64,000 bases of DNA from Branchipolynoe longqiensis (GCA_030323885.1 CM059190.1:85862709-85926708); one strand, 5' to 3'; shown: positions 33,641 to 43,818, counted from the first letter of the stretch. Translations and numbers: made by a program. Notes: generated by a model not told the origin, from the letters alone.

Positions 33641-33763
33641 AATAATGTCGAGAATTTCTAAGTCATTGATTTGACACGACCAGGGTTCGAACCTGTGGAT
33701 TCAAATCCCATGATCTACTAAAATAGGAGACGGGCGCTAAACTCATTCGGCCATCCCGTCTGG
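33641..33763 (-). repeat. SINE-A head fragment
   Basis: AATAATGTCGAG, CCAGGGTTCGAACCTGTGG and CATTCGGCCATCCCGTCTGG. Follows the nested SINE-C. Confidence 0.85.
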
Positions 33764-34199
33764 TCACCTACACGTGCAGCCAGACTTGACCAGAACAGCC
33801 TCCAACATACGGCTCTCAGCTCTTGGGGCTCAGCTGTGCTTGCGAACATAGTCACTGTTGTCCCAATGGAAGCCACTCGCAAAGCTACAGCAGAAATACC
33901 TGACAACAAACAGCACAGCTTGCCGTCGGTAAAAGCCACGGACGAGGCCCAGACCGTCTACTGCCAAGTGGCTCAACAGTGTGGGACAGTTTGTTTTCTT
34001 TTTGTGTTCTTTCTGTGTGATTGTTAGTTTGTTAGTTAGTTTCTTTGCTTGTGGGGTTTTTCCGCTGCCTGACGTATACAGATAGCATAGAGATTGTGCA
34101 GTACGCCCTGCCCCCTGGCGGCCTCACCGATCACTAGGGGAACCAGCCGAAACCACCCCTCCCATCCACCCCCTCCCTCCCATCAAATTGTCGGTCTGC
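33764..34199. other. Unassigned sequence
   Basis: No convincing gene; a short plus-strand frame at 33836-34027 has no recognised domain. Confidence 0.4.
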
Positions 34200-34485
34200 C
34201 TACCTACCTACCACCACCACCACCTCCACCACCTCCACCTCCACCAACGCCACCACTTCACCACCACAACCTCCACCACCACCAGCAGCACCACCCCACC
34301 CACCACATCACCTCCTCCAACACAACCTCCACCACCACCTCCAGCACCTCCTCCAACACCACCACACCACCACCACTACCACCATCACCACTACCACACC
34401 ACTTGCACCACCGCTACTGCCACCACCTCACCAACACAACCTCCACCAGCACCACCACCTCACCACCACCACCACATTACTGCTG
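34200..34485. repeat. (CAC/CCA)n-rich tract
   Basis: CACCACCTC/CACCACCAC repeat; Thr/Pro/His-rich frames are artefacts. Confidence 0.93.
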
Positions 34486-34621
34486 GGCTATGTGCTACAG
34501 TGGCACATACATTGTTGGTATATGTGTCTCATCTTGTGCTGAAGAGTCTACTGTATTTCCTTGCCGGGTTGGGTGTCATCGTAAACTGCTCAAGAGTACA
34601 GCAGTTTGGCTCCGGGTGTTT

Positions 34622-35545
34622 GAGCTGTGAGCAGTGAGTAGTGTGCAGTGGGCAGTGTGCAATTTGCAGTGTGCAGTGGACTCTCAACAGTGAGCAATGG
34701 GAAGTGGGCAGTGAGCAATGGGAAGTGGGCAGTGAGCCATGAGCAGTAGGCAGTGTGCTGTGAGCAGTGCGGTGTAAGCAGTAGGCAGTGTGCAGTGAGC
34801 AGTGTGAAGTGTGTAGTGAACAGTGTGCAGTGAGCAGCGTTCAGTGAGCAGTGGGAAGTGTGCTGTGAGCAGTGTGCTGTGAGCAGTGTGCTGTGAGCGG
34901 TGGGCAGTGAACAGTGGGCAGTGTGCTGTGAGCAGTGTGCTGTGAGAAATGTGTTGTGAGCGGTGGCCAGTGTGCAGTGAGCAGTGTGAAGTGAACAGTG
35001 GGCAGTGTGCTGTGAGCAGCATGCTGAGAGCAGTGTGCTGTGAGCAGTGTGATGTGAGCGGTGGGCAGTGTGCAGTGAACAGTGTGCGGTGAGCGGTGTG
35101 CTGTGAGCGGTGGTTAGTGTGCAGTGAGCAGTGTGCTGTGAGCAGTGTGCAGTGAACAGTGTGCTGTGAGCAGTGTGCTGTGAGCCGTGTGCTGTGAGCA
35201 GTGTGCTGTGAGCGGTGGGCAGTGTGCAGTGTGAAGTGAACAGTGGGCAGTGTGCTGTGAGCAGTGTGCTGTGAGAAGTGGGTTGTGAGCGGTGGGTAGT
35301 GGGTAGTGTGCAGTGAGCAGTGTGAAGTGTGCAGTAAGCAGTGAGCAGGGGGAAGTGGGCAGTGGGCAGGAAGCAGTGTGCAATGAGCAGTGGGAAATGA
35401 GCAGTGGGAAATGAGCAGGGGGCAATGAGCAGTGAGCAAGGGTCAATGAACAGGGGGCAGTGTGTAATGAGCAGGGGGCAGGGAGCAGTGCGCAATGAGC
35501 AGTGAGCAGTGTGCAATGGGTATAGTGAGCAGTGGGCAATGGCCT
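34622..35545. repeat. 7-bp repeat block (GTGAGCA/GTGTGCT)n
   Basis: About 130 heptamers, often paired as GTGAGCAGTGTGCT. Three heptamers make 21 nt, so all frames read similar 7-residue cycles; the long minus-strand frame (about 329 residues of LTAHCSQH-type sequence) is an artefact. No start context or domain. Confidence 0.95.
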
Positions 35546-35822
35546 CTCCTACGTGGAGGCGAGAACAGTGAGATGCCACTTCTTGTGAGTGGAACTGTCA
35601 AGATTTATAAAGTGTTGGCTGTCTGCTTTGGTTGGAGATGACGCCTCTGAGCAGGTCCCTCTCACTGACACTACAGACTAACTCGCAAACACTTCACTTC
35701 ACTGACACCTTCACCCACGGTAACCTAAAACAATATTTCCATCCTATGGCTGTCATTTGACAGAGAACTGGGGTAAGGAGCATGATGCGTGGGAAGAAAC
35801 GCTGCACTGAGTCTCCCACAAG
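35546..35822. other. Unassigned sequence
   Basis: No recognisable feature. Confidence 0.4.
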
Positions 35823-36066
35823 CTTGTTTGCTTATTGGGGATTTACATCCTAGCAACATCTATGGTCATATCAGGATGGGTACCGACTTATGACAGTGCA
35901 GTCACGGCGACTTCATAGTGCTGCCCCACTGGGAGATCAGGCAGCTGACACAATGACCGGAATTCCCATTCAGTCACATTATCCTGACACTGAGCTAACC
36001 AGTCCTTGCCCAATGATAATAATGTTGAGCGCCAGGCTAGGTAGTGACAAGTATCAATTTGATGAT
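35823..36066 (-). repeat. SINE-A tail and body, split by M1
   Basis: TACATCCTAGCAACATCTAT to GACAAGTATCAATTTGATG; its head begins again at about 36831 (TAAGTGATTGGTTTGACTCG). Confidence 0.88.
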
Positions 36067-36830
36067 GGCCCTGTCACATTACGGCCTATGGCGGGAGCGT
36101 ATTGAAAACCTACGTAAAAGCTACGCGTGCCGGCCTATCATGACCTTTGGTGACCTCTCGGATGGTTTTGAGCGTATGTGGAACCTATGAGGAGCGTACG
36201 AGGAGCATATGAGGAGCATATGAGAGCGTACTGTGACATTTTTTGATGGTTTTGATTGGCATATGGAACCTATGCGTAGCATATGCGTAGCGTATGCATA
36301 GCGTATGAGCGTATGAGTAGCGTATGAGTCAAGATCGATGTCGAGACCTATGGCATACGCTTGGAATACGCTGTGCATAAGCTGTGCATACACTGTGCAT
36401 ATGCTAGGAGTACGCTCCCATACGTAACTCATAGGTTATGCGTACGCTACATACGCTAGGGATACGCCGGTGACGCAAGTTGAGCATATGCATAACCTAC
36501 GCCGGCGCACCCCTAGCGTACGAGGAGCGTACACCGGCGTTTGAGGAGTGTACACCGGCATATGAGTAGTGTATGAACCATATGCTCCCAAAGGTCGAGA
36601 TTTTTTTTAGCATGCACAAATAAATTTGGACGGACGGACGGGAGAAAGCGTATGGCGGCATACAACGGCATACGCCGGCACATGACGGCCTATGCGTAGC
36701 GTATGCGTAGCGTATGCGTAGCGTATGCGTAGCGTATGCGTAGCGTATGCGTAGCGTATGCCGATGTATATGACGTAACACGCCTACGCCGCCGTACGCT
36801 CCCACAAAAAAACCTATTGTGACAGCCCCT
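36067..36830 (+). mobile_element. TIR element M1, copy 2, inserted in SINE-A
   Basis: Left GGCCCTGTCACATTACGG; the right end TTGTGACAGCCCC is degenerate. The left about 170 bp match the reverse complement of 3530-3697. The centre and right contain tandem AGCGTATGCGT units (about 36280-36310 and 36690-36760), making it longer than copy 1. Non-coding. Confidence 0.87.
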
Positions 36831-36860
36831 TAAGTGATTGGTTTGACTCGGCCGGGAAGC
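36831..36860 (-). repeat. SINE-A head remnant after M1
   Basis: TAAGTGATTGGTTTGACTCG; most of the tRNA-like head is missing. Confidence 0.7.
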
Positions 36861-37021
36861 ACAGGTGATGTAGGAGTGAGTAGGTCAGTTCAATAGAGCA
36901 GTTCAGACGTGTTCATGCAGTCACCCCCCACACCCGCACCCACACCCACCCACAGGGATCGGATGTGGATGCCGAATCAGTGAGAGTGCTCGGTGGCTTC
37001 GCATGTGGGAGGTGCACCAAT

Positions 37022-37131
37022 GAGTTATAAAAACTGATAATTGTCACTAACTAGCCTGACATGCAGCGTTAATGGGATCGGGAAAGGACTGGTTTACTCA
37101 GTATAAGGATAATGACCCTGGATGGGATATT
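37022..37131 (+). repeat. SINE-A internal fragment
   Basis: AACTAGCCTGACATGCAGCG, GGGAAAGGACTGGTTTACTC and GGATGGGATATTA in plus orientation; the next SINE-A begins immediately in the other orientation. Confidence 0.75.
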
Positions 37132-37469
37132 AGGTTGGTTGGTTGGTTGTTGGAGTATTATGTCCTGGAAACATCTACGGTCATATCAGGATGGGCACCG
37201 ACTTGTGACAGTGCACACTCATGGCAACTTTATAGTGCTGCCCCACTGGCAAATCAGGCTGCCGGCACCATGACCTGATATCCCACTCAGTCACATTACC
37301 GTGACACTGAGCAAATCGGCCCTTGCCTTATCCTATTAGTGCCGAGTGCAAGGCTAGCAGGCCAGAAGTACTAATTTTGAAAGTCATTGGTTTGACTCGA
37401 CCGGGAATTGAATTCCCAGCCTTCCGCATGGGAAGCTTGCACTCCACCGATTTGGCCACCACGTCCGGT
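37132..37469 (-). repeat. SINE-A, full length
   Basis: GGTTGGTTGGTTGTTGGAGT tail side to CGATTTGGCCACCACGTCCG head end. Confidence 0.92.
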
Positions 37470-38024
37470 GGTGATATTATGCCACTATCGAGGCTGAACC
37501 AAATTCTAGGTATGAGAATGACAACCTTTAGAAAAATAAGATGCTACATGAGTGAGAACACAGCGCTAAAACTGTATAAGGCAACTATACTGCCAATAAT
37601 AGATTGTAATGATCTAATCTATGGCCTTTTAACAAAACAACAAGAAAATAAATTACAGAGAACTCAAAACCGAGCTCTTAGAACAGTATATAGGGGCAAA
37701 GTTCTCTCAGTGAATGAGATGCACACTAGATCTAATATCACATACCTGAGCCAAAGGAGAGATGCACATCTGCTATCTCTTATGTTTATCAGAGCCAAGG
37801 ATGAAAACTACATAGACCATACTACCAGAGTTACCAGGCAGGGGGATGCTACACTCCTCAAAGTTCCTAAACCACTCACAAATAGACTGACAAGAGCCCC
37901 TATCTACAAAGGCAGCAAATTATGGAATGAACTCCCAGTCAGAATTAGACATGCACAAACACAACTAGAATTCAAGAACCTGGTAAGAATTCACCAAGCC
38001 AATCAGGCCCTTCTACAGGCCTAG
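37470..38024 (+). pseudogene. LINE reverse transcriptase C-terminal fragment
   Basis: About 180 residues with LINE RT thumb/tail features in order: LSRLNQILGMRMTTFRKIRC, KLYKATILPIIDCNDLIYGL, LQRTQNRALRTVYRGK, YLSQRRDAHLLSLMF and GSKLWNELPVRIR, then a stop at 38022-38024. The open frame continues upstream to 37323, but that part is only translated SINE-A. The catalytic palm is absent, so it is a 5'-truncated copy. Its tail appears intact, with no internal stop, so it may be younger than the other two LINE remnants. Confidence 0.8.
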
Positions 38025-39060
38025 TGATGAGGTCGCCATATTTAATTAGCTATCTATTATAAGCACCTATGGCCACCCTGCCCCCTCCCACCACCCCACG
38101 CGCTCCTTTGCCTGCTGCCAACAAACCAAGTTATCCACCGTACAAATTATTTGCCCAGCAAATTCGGAAAGGTGTGTCAGTCTGGTAGTATTGCTATAGA
38201 CCGGGGGCCCTATGGTACTGGGACGGCTCACTCCCTATCTCTCCCATGTGATGTAAATTTTGTGGTGCCACCTTGTGGTGGGTTTGATTGACCCAGCTGC
38301 TGGTTGGTGTTTCACATGTAAACACATACGGTTATATCATGCATGAGGCGGGTAAGCGTGAATACACATCAATATCGGATTGCTATGAACAGGCACACAT
38401 CATCGTCGTCCTCGTCGCCATCGTCACACAGCTTTCACATTCATATATACATTTGTGCATATATTGTGGCATCTGTTTGGCCGGGGGAACAGCCAGCGCA
38501 CCAAGTGGTGGGTTTGATCATTTTGATTACACAGTACAGGCTGAGTGAGCTGTCTTGGTATTATAGGGTCTTTGTACAAACATAGACACTAATAAAGTCT
38601 GTACTAGACTACTAAATGACTGAAACATACAATCCTCCAAGCATTGTTTATCCCATCATTACTAACAACCTACTTACTCAAACTACTTCATGTAGTCAAA
38701 AAACACACCTGAGGTATTAACCTTTTAAGCATAACCCTATAAGCTAACCACACTCTATCTAACAGAATAAACAAACCATTCTACTAACACTCACTCCATC
38801 TCAAAATGTTAACTCCAACAACATGATAGTTTTGCAATTCACAACATAGTAGGCATACAAACCTATGAAGGAAAACTATGCACCTAACCACTCCGTAATG
38901 TAAAGGTCTAATCAATACACATGTATGTATCAAGTGTGTAGGAATACAACATATAACTGCTATTTTTGTATGTGAATTGTCAAACTATACCATATGTAAG
39001 TCTTTGAATGTTTGATATTGTTATTTCAGCTGATTTGGGCTAGCTGCATATATTGTAAAT
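38025..39060. other. Unassigned, AT-rich in second half
   Basis: Could include the 3' UTR of the LINE fragment just upstream. No gene recognised; short frames near 38288-38585 have no domain. Confidence 0.4.
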
Positions 39061-39069
39061 AACTGTATT

Positions 39070-39165
39070 GTCACATGGCTGGAAGACCAGTACCACGGGG
39101 CTGACAAAAGACTTTATTCAATGAATAAACTATATTTACAACAACAAAATGATAGGGCAGCACTA
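39070..39165 (-). repeat. Dispersed repeat R2, copy 1
   Basis: GGCTGGAAGACCAGT, GCTGACAAAAGACTTTATTC and TTTACAACAACAAAATG occur in inverted form at 50175-50275. Nature unknown. Confidence 0.7.
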
Positions 39166-39239
39166 TGAAGACATTATGAAATTGGGCTGTCACAATTGCG
39201 GTACCCTTCCTGATGACCTCGTGTGTTGATAGGATGGGG

Positions 39240-39425
39240 GTTGTAGGGGTGTGGAGATGTGCATAGCTGTGTACCACTGGTGAGCATGTGGGAAGTGGAG
39301 AGGTGAGCATGTGGGTGAGCGTGTGGGTGAGCGTGTGGGTGAACTTGTGGGTGAGCATGTGGGGTGATGTGAGGGTGAGTGTGGGGGCGGGTTGAGTGTG
39401 GGGGCGGGAGGCGTGTGGGAGCCGT
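39240..39425. repeat. Short minisatellite (GTGGGTGAGC)n
   Basis: About 10-12-bp units, GTGTGGGTGAGC most regular at 39310-39370. His/Pro/Thr-rich minus-strand frames are artefacts. Confidence 0.88.
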
Positions 39426-39629
39426 TGTCGTGTGGGGGTCCTCTATAAGAACTCCATTCTTGAGTAACATCTGGACTTTTGAGATTAACTCTTAATGGAG
39501 GATTAAGGGGGTGTGGGGGTGGCATGTGAGCTGAGTGAGATTTCAGGGACCAGTGGACAGAACCAGCTGAGTCAATATAAAATTAAAATTCTAAAAAGGA
39601 ACACACTTGTCTCTGCCCATGTAATCAAA

Positions 39630-39935
39630 AAGTTAGTTTTATTTAACGATGCCTCTAGAGCACATTTATTTTTATCATCGCCTATTGGACGTCACAAACA
39701 TATGGTCATTCTGACACATTTCTTTGGAGGAAACCCACTGCCGCCACATAGGCTACTCTTTACGATAAGCAGCAAGGTTTTTTTTATATGCGCTTTCCTA
39801 CAGAGAAAACAGCACATACTACAGCCTTTGATGAACCAGTTGTGGACCACTGGTTGGAACGGAAAATAGCCCAAACTGCAAATGTGTCCACTGAGCAGGA
39901 TCGATAGTATGACCCACACCTACGTCCTGCTCCTC
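39630..39935 (-). repeat. SINE-B, second copy, head truncated
   Basis: TTTAACGATGCCTCTAGAGC to GAGCAGGATCGATAGTATGA. About 80% or better similar by eye to 4010-4330, ending before the A-box region. Confidence 0.8.
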
Positions 39936-40134
39936 TGCCCATGTAAGCATTCTTGCTTTTTCATGACTATCGTAAACCTGCTACCAGAAGGCAGGTTTTG
40001 AAAAGCAAGGTTAGGTGTCAAACAAAATATGATGCCCTACAATAGAGCATTTGCTATGGGTCTTACTTCTGAAATAGATAAATTAGTAAATAAATATATA
40101 AATAGATATCCAAGTAAATGCGTAAATAAATAAA

Positions 40135-40335
40135 TTGGTTCGTTGGTTGTTGGAGTTTTACATCCTGGCAACACCTAAGGTCATATCACGATCACGACTG
40201 GTATCGACTTGTGACACTGCACACTCATGGTGACTTTATAGTGCTGCCCAACTGGGAGACCATACCACCAGCACCATGTCCTGATACCCCACTCAGTTAC
40301 ATTATCCTGACACTGAGCTCAACCAGTAATGATAG
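40135..40335 (-). repeat. SINE-A, head missing
   Basis: GTTGGTTGTTGGAGTTTTAC to CTGACACTGAGCTCAACCAG; truncated on the head side. Confidence 0.88.
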
Positions 40336-40524
40336 ATGAATATATTAATAAATCAATATATGAATAAAGAGATCAATAAAATAAACAAGCAAACAAACAC
40401 ATGTGGAGGGGACATTCTTTCTGTGACACATTCCACACCTCTTCAGCAGTACCATATAGGATGAACATTCTTTATCCACTAGGCGAGATTTAGTAACATG
40501 GAGTTTAGGTGAAACCTCCGGGGT

Positions 40525-40660
40525 CAGAATTTGGACAAGCATGCCAAAACTAATTTGCATGTTTACACTTAAAATAGTTCCGAAACTTCTGATTTTAAAT
40601 CAAAGTTACTTCAAACTAATGTAGGGTGGTTTAAAATGATGAACCTACTATCATCGGAGT
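40525..40660. mobile_element. M4 interior fragment
   Basis: GCCAAAACTAATTTG, GCATGTTTACACTT and TACTTCAAACTAA match the interior of 10955-11340. Confidence 0.55.
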
Positions 40661-40687
40661 ATATATATAATGTATACGAGTCAGGCT

Positions 40688-41146
40688 CACAAAAATAGGC
40701 CAATTAGGGAAAGTTGTTGGCGTTGAGCATTGGATGTCGTCGTCGAACGGCATAATTATAGTTTAGCATTGACAGAGGTGTTCGAAAGTCCTTAAATTTA
40801 TCCTGAATGTAAAAGTAGAGAAAATACAACCTTAATTGTTTCTAGGATAATTTAATATAAAACAAAGAAATGCACTACACTTTAAGAATTGCGACACCGA
40901 CATCTGTTAAAGTTGTCGGCGTCGAGCATTGGATGTCGCCCTCAAACAGCATAATTATAGTTTAGCATTGACAGAGGTGTTGGAAAGTCCTTAAATTTAT
41001 CCTGAATGTAAAAGTAGAGAAAATACAACCTTATTTGTTTCTAGGATAATTTAATATGAAACAAAGAAATGCACTACCCTATAAGAATTGTGACGCCTAC
41101 ATCTTAAATTAACCACCAATTGGCCCATTTTCGTGAGGCCGACTCA
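40688..41146 (-). mobile_element. TIR element M8, copy 2 (inverted)
   Basis: The reverse complement of its right end is GAGTCGGCCTCACGAAAATG, identical but for one base to the start of copy 1. It has two tandem core units about 200 bp apart and abuts a TA microsatellite (41147-41162). Confidence 0.82.
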
Positions 41147-41162
41147 TATATATATATATATA

Positions 41163-41667
41163 CACTAAACTACTCGGAACACTCCAGAAAATGAAGGTTC
41201 TTCCAGTTCTTCTGATGCCAGATAGCTGTGTCTGTGTGTAATCGTGTGAAAAAGCCTGTTGAATATCGCGAGTGGTCCTCGTGAGAGATAAGGAGATACA
41301 CACAGATAAATAAACAACCAAACCCAGCCACGTTATCTCTACTGAAGGAGTGCGGATGTGCACTGATAATGTGATATAAGGAACCGTTATTATGGCATTT
41401 GTTACTGCGGTAATTATGTGTACATATATTGCTGAGAATTATGCGGATATTATGTGAGCGGAGCTATTGCTATGGTGGGTGCAAGTGGTTCTAGAATGAT
41501 CTGTTGGTGCTGTTGGAGCCTCCTGGTGGGCAGGTGGACTGCAATAAGGCATGTGTAGTATGTGTGGGGTTGCAAACGGTCACCTAACCACCACCTGGTC
41601 ACTTATCCCAGAATGTTATTTTAATAAAGATGTGGGATTTAGGAGCCAGCCACAGCTGACTCTCCAC
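41163..41667. other. Unassigned sequence
   Basis: No gene recognised. Confidence 0.4.
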
Positions 41668-41669
41668 CA

Positions 41670-41705
<36 letters not shown>
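41668..41705. repeat. (ATT)n microsatellite
   Basis: Perfect trinucleotide run. Confidence 0.95.
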
Positions 41706-41706
<1 letters not shown>

Positions 41707-41707
41707 A

Positions 41708-41870
41708 GTTTGTTTGTTTATTTGTTGTTGTTTTACGTCCTAGCAACATCTAAGGTCATATCAGGACGGGTACCGACTTGTGACAGTGCGCACTCATGGG
41801 GACTTTATAGTGCTGTCCCACTGGGAAACCAGACCACCAGCACCATGACCTGGTATCCCACTCAGTCACA
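41708..41870 (-). repeat. SINE-A truncated by the Ngaro insertion
   Basis: Tail TACGTCCTAGCAACATCTAA to CCACTCAGTCACATT. At that point the normal ATCCTGACACTGAGC is replaced by the A1 repeat, so this SINE is the insertion target. Confidence 0.88.
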
Positions 41871-42060
41871 TTGTCCATGTTGCCGGAAACATGCATAATT
41901 CAAAACCTGACTACGGGCCTGATATGGTCAGCACCATAGATACCGTTCGTAGGCCGCGTTGCTACGTACTAAAATAACTTCCGGTAGTAGATCCAAGGCT
42001 TGTCCAGTTCTTAACTGGCCACCGTCGTCGACGGTTCACCTGAGCAAGTAACAAGTTTCG
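41870..42060 (+). repeat. Ngaro A1 terminal direct repeat
   Basis: Starts ATTGTCCATGTTGCCGG and ends GAGCAAGTAACAAGTTTCG. Near-identical to 48393-48585. Contains small perfect hairpins: CCAGTT-CTT-AACTGG (42004-42018), CCGTCG-T-CGACGG (42022-42034), and a weaker CGTAG..CTACG. Confidence 0.92.
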
Positions 42061-42252
42061 TACAGAGCTAATACATAGTTGCATGATGCCGAAACGTGGA
42101 AGACGAAGTGTCGTAGGTCGATACTCACATGCTCTACTAACATCTATGGATCATTCGGGGGGATCGAGTGATGATATTGTAGTGGTCTGCACTGACCTCT
42201 CAGGCAAGTAACCACATAGACAGGTAGGCGTGGGGAGTGTATTGATATCAGG

Positions 42253-42330
42253 GAGCCTAGGTGGTGTAATGGTTAGCACACTGGCCCGGAATGCAAAGAG
42301 ATGTGGGTTCGAGTCCCGCTCTAGGCGCAG
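42253..42330 (+). repeat. tRNA-like module 1 of SINE-C
   Basis: Folds as a cloverleaf: 7-bp acceptor (GCCTAGG with TCTAGGC), D-arm GTGT..GCAC, T-arm GTGGG-TTCGAGT-CCCGC. The anticodon stem is poor, so it is a SINE promoter head and not a functional tRNA gene. A box TAGGTGGTGTAATGG; B box GGTTCGAGTCC. Confidence 0.75.
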
Positions 42331-42573
42331 TATTTCCCATTTTCATCACCCCCACGACACTGGTTGCCGTGATCAGGATCCTGTACAAGCTTTGTGCTGT
42401 ATGGTTGTTGAACCTACCCTGTGTATGTATGTGTTAGTGCATTGCCTGTATGTATGTAATTGTAAGCATTACAAGACTTACAATTCCAGGGGGACGAGTG
42501 TAGTGGTCTGCACTGACCTCTCAGGCAAGTAACCACATAGACAGGTAGGCGTGGGGAGTGTGTTGATATCAGG

Positions 42574-42651
42574 GAGCCTAGGTGGTGTAATGGTTAGCAC
42601 ACTGGCCCGGAATGCAAAGAGATGTGGGTTCGAGTCCCGCTCTAGGCGCAA
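42574..42651 (+). repeat. tRNA-like module 2 of SINE-C
   Basis: Same sequence and fold as the module 321 bp upstream. It is translated in silico as the start of a false N-terminus for ORF1. Confidence 0.75.
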
Positions 42652-43419
42652 TAATTCCCATTTTCATCACCCCCACGACAATATTCATGGATGTCACGCG
42701 TTGAGTCGTAAAGGTGGTTCTTCCTCTCGACTTAACGTGGTTGATCTGGAAGGGGGTGTCTCTAAATCACCTCTCCCAGGACCATCTACATCACGGAGGA
42801 AAAGCATTTCACTGGAGGATATAGCAAGTTTACTAGACGTGAAGTTAGCAGCTTCACAGGCGCCGTTATTAGAACGCCTACACACCCTGGAATGTGCCCA
42901 AGATGGCGGCGCTGGGTCTATGATAGCCCCGCCGACGAGCATGCCGGATGTTTACGCAGATGACGTCATGGCGGAGGAGTTGGCAACCGTTATTCAAACG
43001 ACAAGCGGTTGCACCCCGAATCGAGCGACTGTGTCGTGTAATACAAGGAAACCACAACACACATCTAAAGGTACAGTAAATGCACATTCTCGTATTGTTT
43101 CCGTCAAACGACATGCAACAGATGAACAATTTAATGACAGTGATGAAGGGAGTGAGGATGATACTATGATGAACGAATTAATTAGACTAACACAAAAGCG
43201 TGCTAAGCTGTCTAAGAAGCTGAAATTATTACCACACAAATATGTGATAAGAAATGAAAAAAAGGGGAAAGTCGGTCAAGGCGAATCGACTTGGTTTGAG
43301 TATATGGCGGCTATGCGACGGATGGTTAGGCGTGGAGATGTGCCACCAGGTTGGGACGTACATATCGATGATCACATCGAATCCATTCTGGATATGGCTC
43401 AAAATTATTCCTGGAACAC

Positions 43420-43818
43420 TTGTCTCACATACAGCGAGAAAGTTTTAACATGATCGCTGATAAGCGACTGCCGGAGGGGTGGAATAATGAAGGGAAAATT
43501 GTGGAGATACGCCGGGATGTGTGTGGACTGGGAAAACGCCTTGAACCTCATGCAAGTAAAAATCATGTCACTGGGAGTTCTTTTACAGACTTTAGGAAGG
43601 GTGTGGATGCACGGCCATGCATCATATGGAACAAGGGCGGGTCATGTGGCTTTGAAGAGGATCATGGGGAAGGCGCTGGTCGATTTCTACATATATGTGC
43701 ATATTGCGCATACAAGCTTAGGCGCAAACACGGACATAAAGAAACGGAGTGCCGTTCTAAAATTCGTGCATCCGAGTTGCCTAGTGACGCCAATGGTAAC
43801 CGTGTGTCGAGTTTTTAA
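43420..43818 (+). CDS. Ngaro zinc-finger-like ORF (ORF1b)
   Basis: 132 residues overlapping ORF1 by 34 nt in the -1 frame. The C-terminal half has an ordered Cys/His cluster: C67, C76, H82, H91, C93, C96, H104, H106, C111, of the form RPCIIWNKGGSC..HICAYC..HGHKETEC. Similar Cys/His clusters occur in gag-like proteins of DIRS/Ngaro-class elements, where nucleic-acid binding is the expected role. It is probably the C-terminal part of the ORF1 protein, joined in life by frameshifting or separated here by a mutation. The ATG at 43420 may not be used. It stops at 43816-43818, inside the open region of the RT frame (open from 43800). A run of five T lies directly before that stop. Confidence 0.7.
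   Translation: MSHIQRESFNMIADKRLPEGWNNEGKIVEIRRDVCGLGKRLEPHASKNHVTGSSFTDFRKGVDARPCIIWNKGGSCGFEEDHGEGAGRFLHICAYCAYKLRRKHGHKETECRSKIRASELPSDANGNRVSSF

Larger units (their letters stand above)
42179..42680 (+). repeat. SINE-C insertion, 1.56 units, ATATT-flanked
   Basis: Flanked by ATATT at 42174-42178 and 42681-42685. Composed of a 321-bp unit (42179-42499) and a near-identical 181-bp partial repeat (42500-42680). Each part has a tRNA-like module. It splits ORF1 of the retrotransposon. Confidence 0.8.
42083..43453 (+). pseudogene. Ngaro ORF1 (gag-like), interrupted by SINE-C
   Basis: ATG codons at 42083 and 42086 open a basic peptide (PKRGRRSVVGRYSHA..) that hits a stop at 42209 within a 502-bp insert (42179-42680). 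The same frame resumes after the insert and runs to a stop at 43451. The insert plus its 5-bp duplication (507 nt) keeps the frame, which argues that both halves were one ORF. The downstream half has an acidic/Ser-rich segment, a basic stretch (TQKRAKLSKKLKLLPHKY) and a Trp/Tyr-rich end (STWFEYMAAMRRMVRRGDV). Function by position: nucleocapsid-like RNA-binding protein. No strong domain match by eye. The next ORF begins 34 nt before this one ends, in the -1 frame. Confidence 0.65.

Noticed and set aside
34590..35579. 329-residue frame on the minus strand
   Set aside because: Heptamer repeat artefact.
37323..37470. N-terminal extension of the LINE RT frame
   Set aside because: It is translated SINE-A sequence that happens to be in frame.
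42253..42330. Functional tRNA gene
   Set aside because: Acceptor, D and T arms fold, but the anticodon stem is poor and the unit is part of a repeated SINE.
42179..42680. SINE-C segment as an intron of ORF1 (CAG then GCAAGTAA looks splice-like)
   Set aside because: A 5-bp flanking duplication and a tRNA-like head explain it as an insertion; no transcript evidence for splicing.
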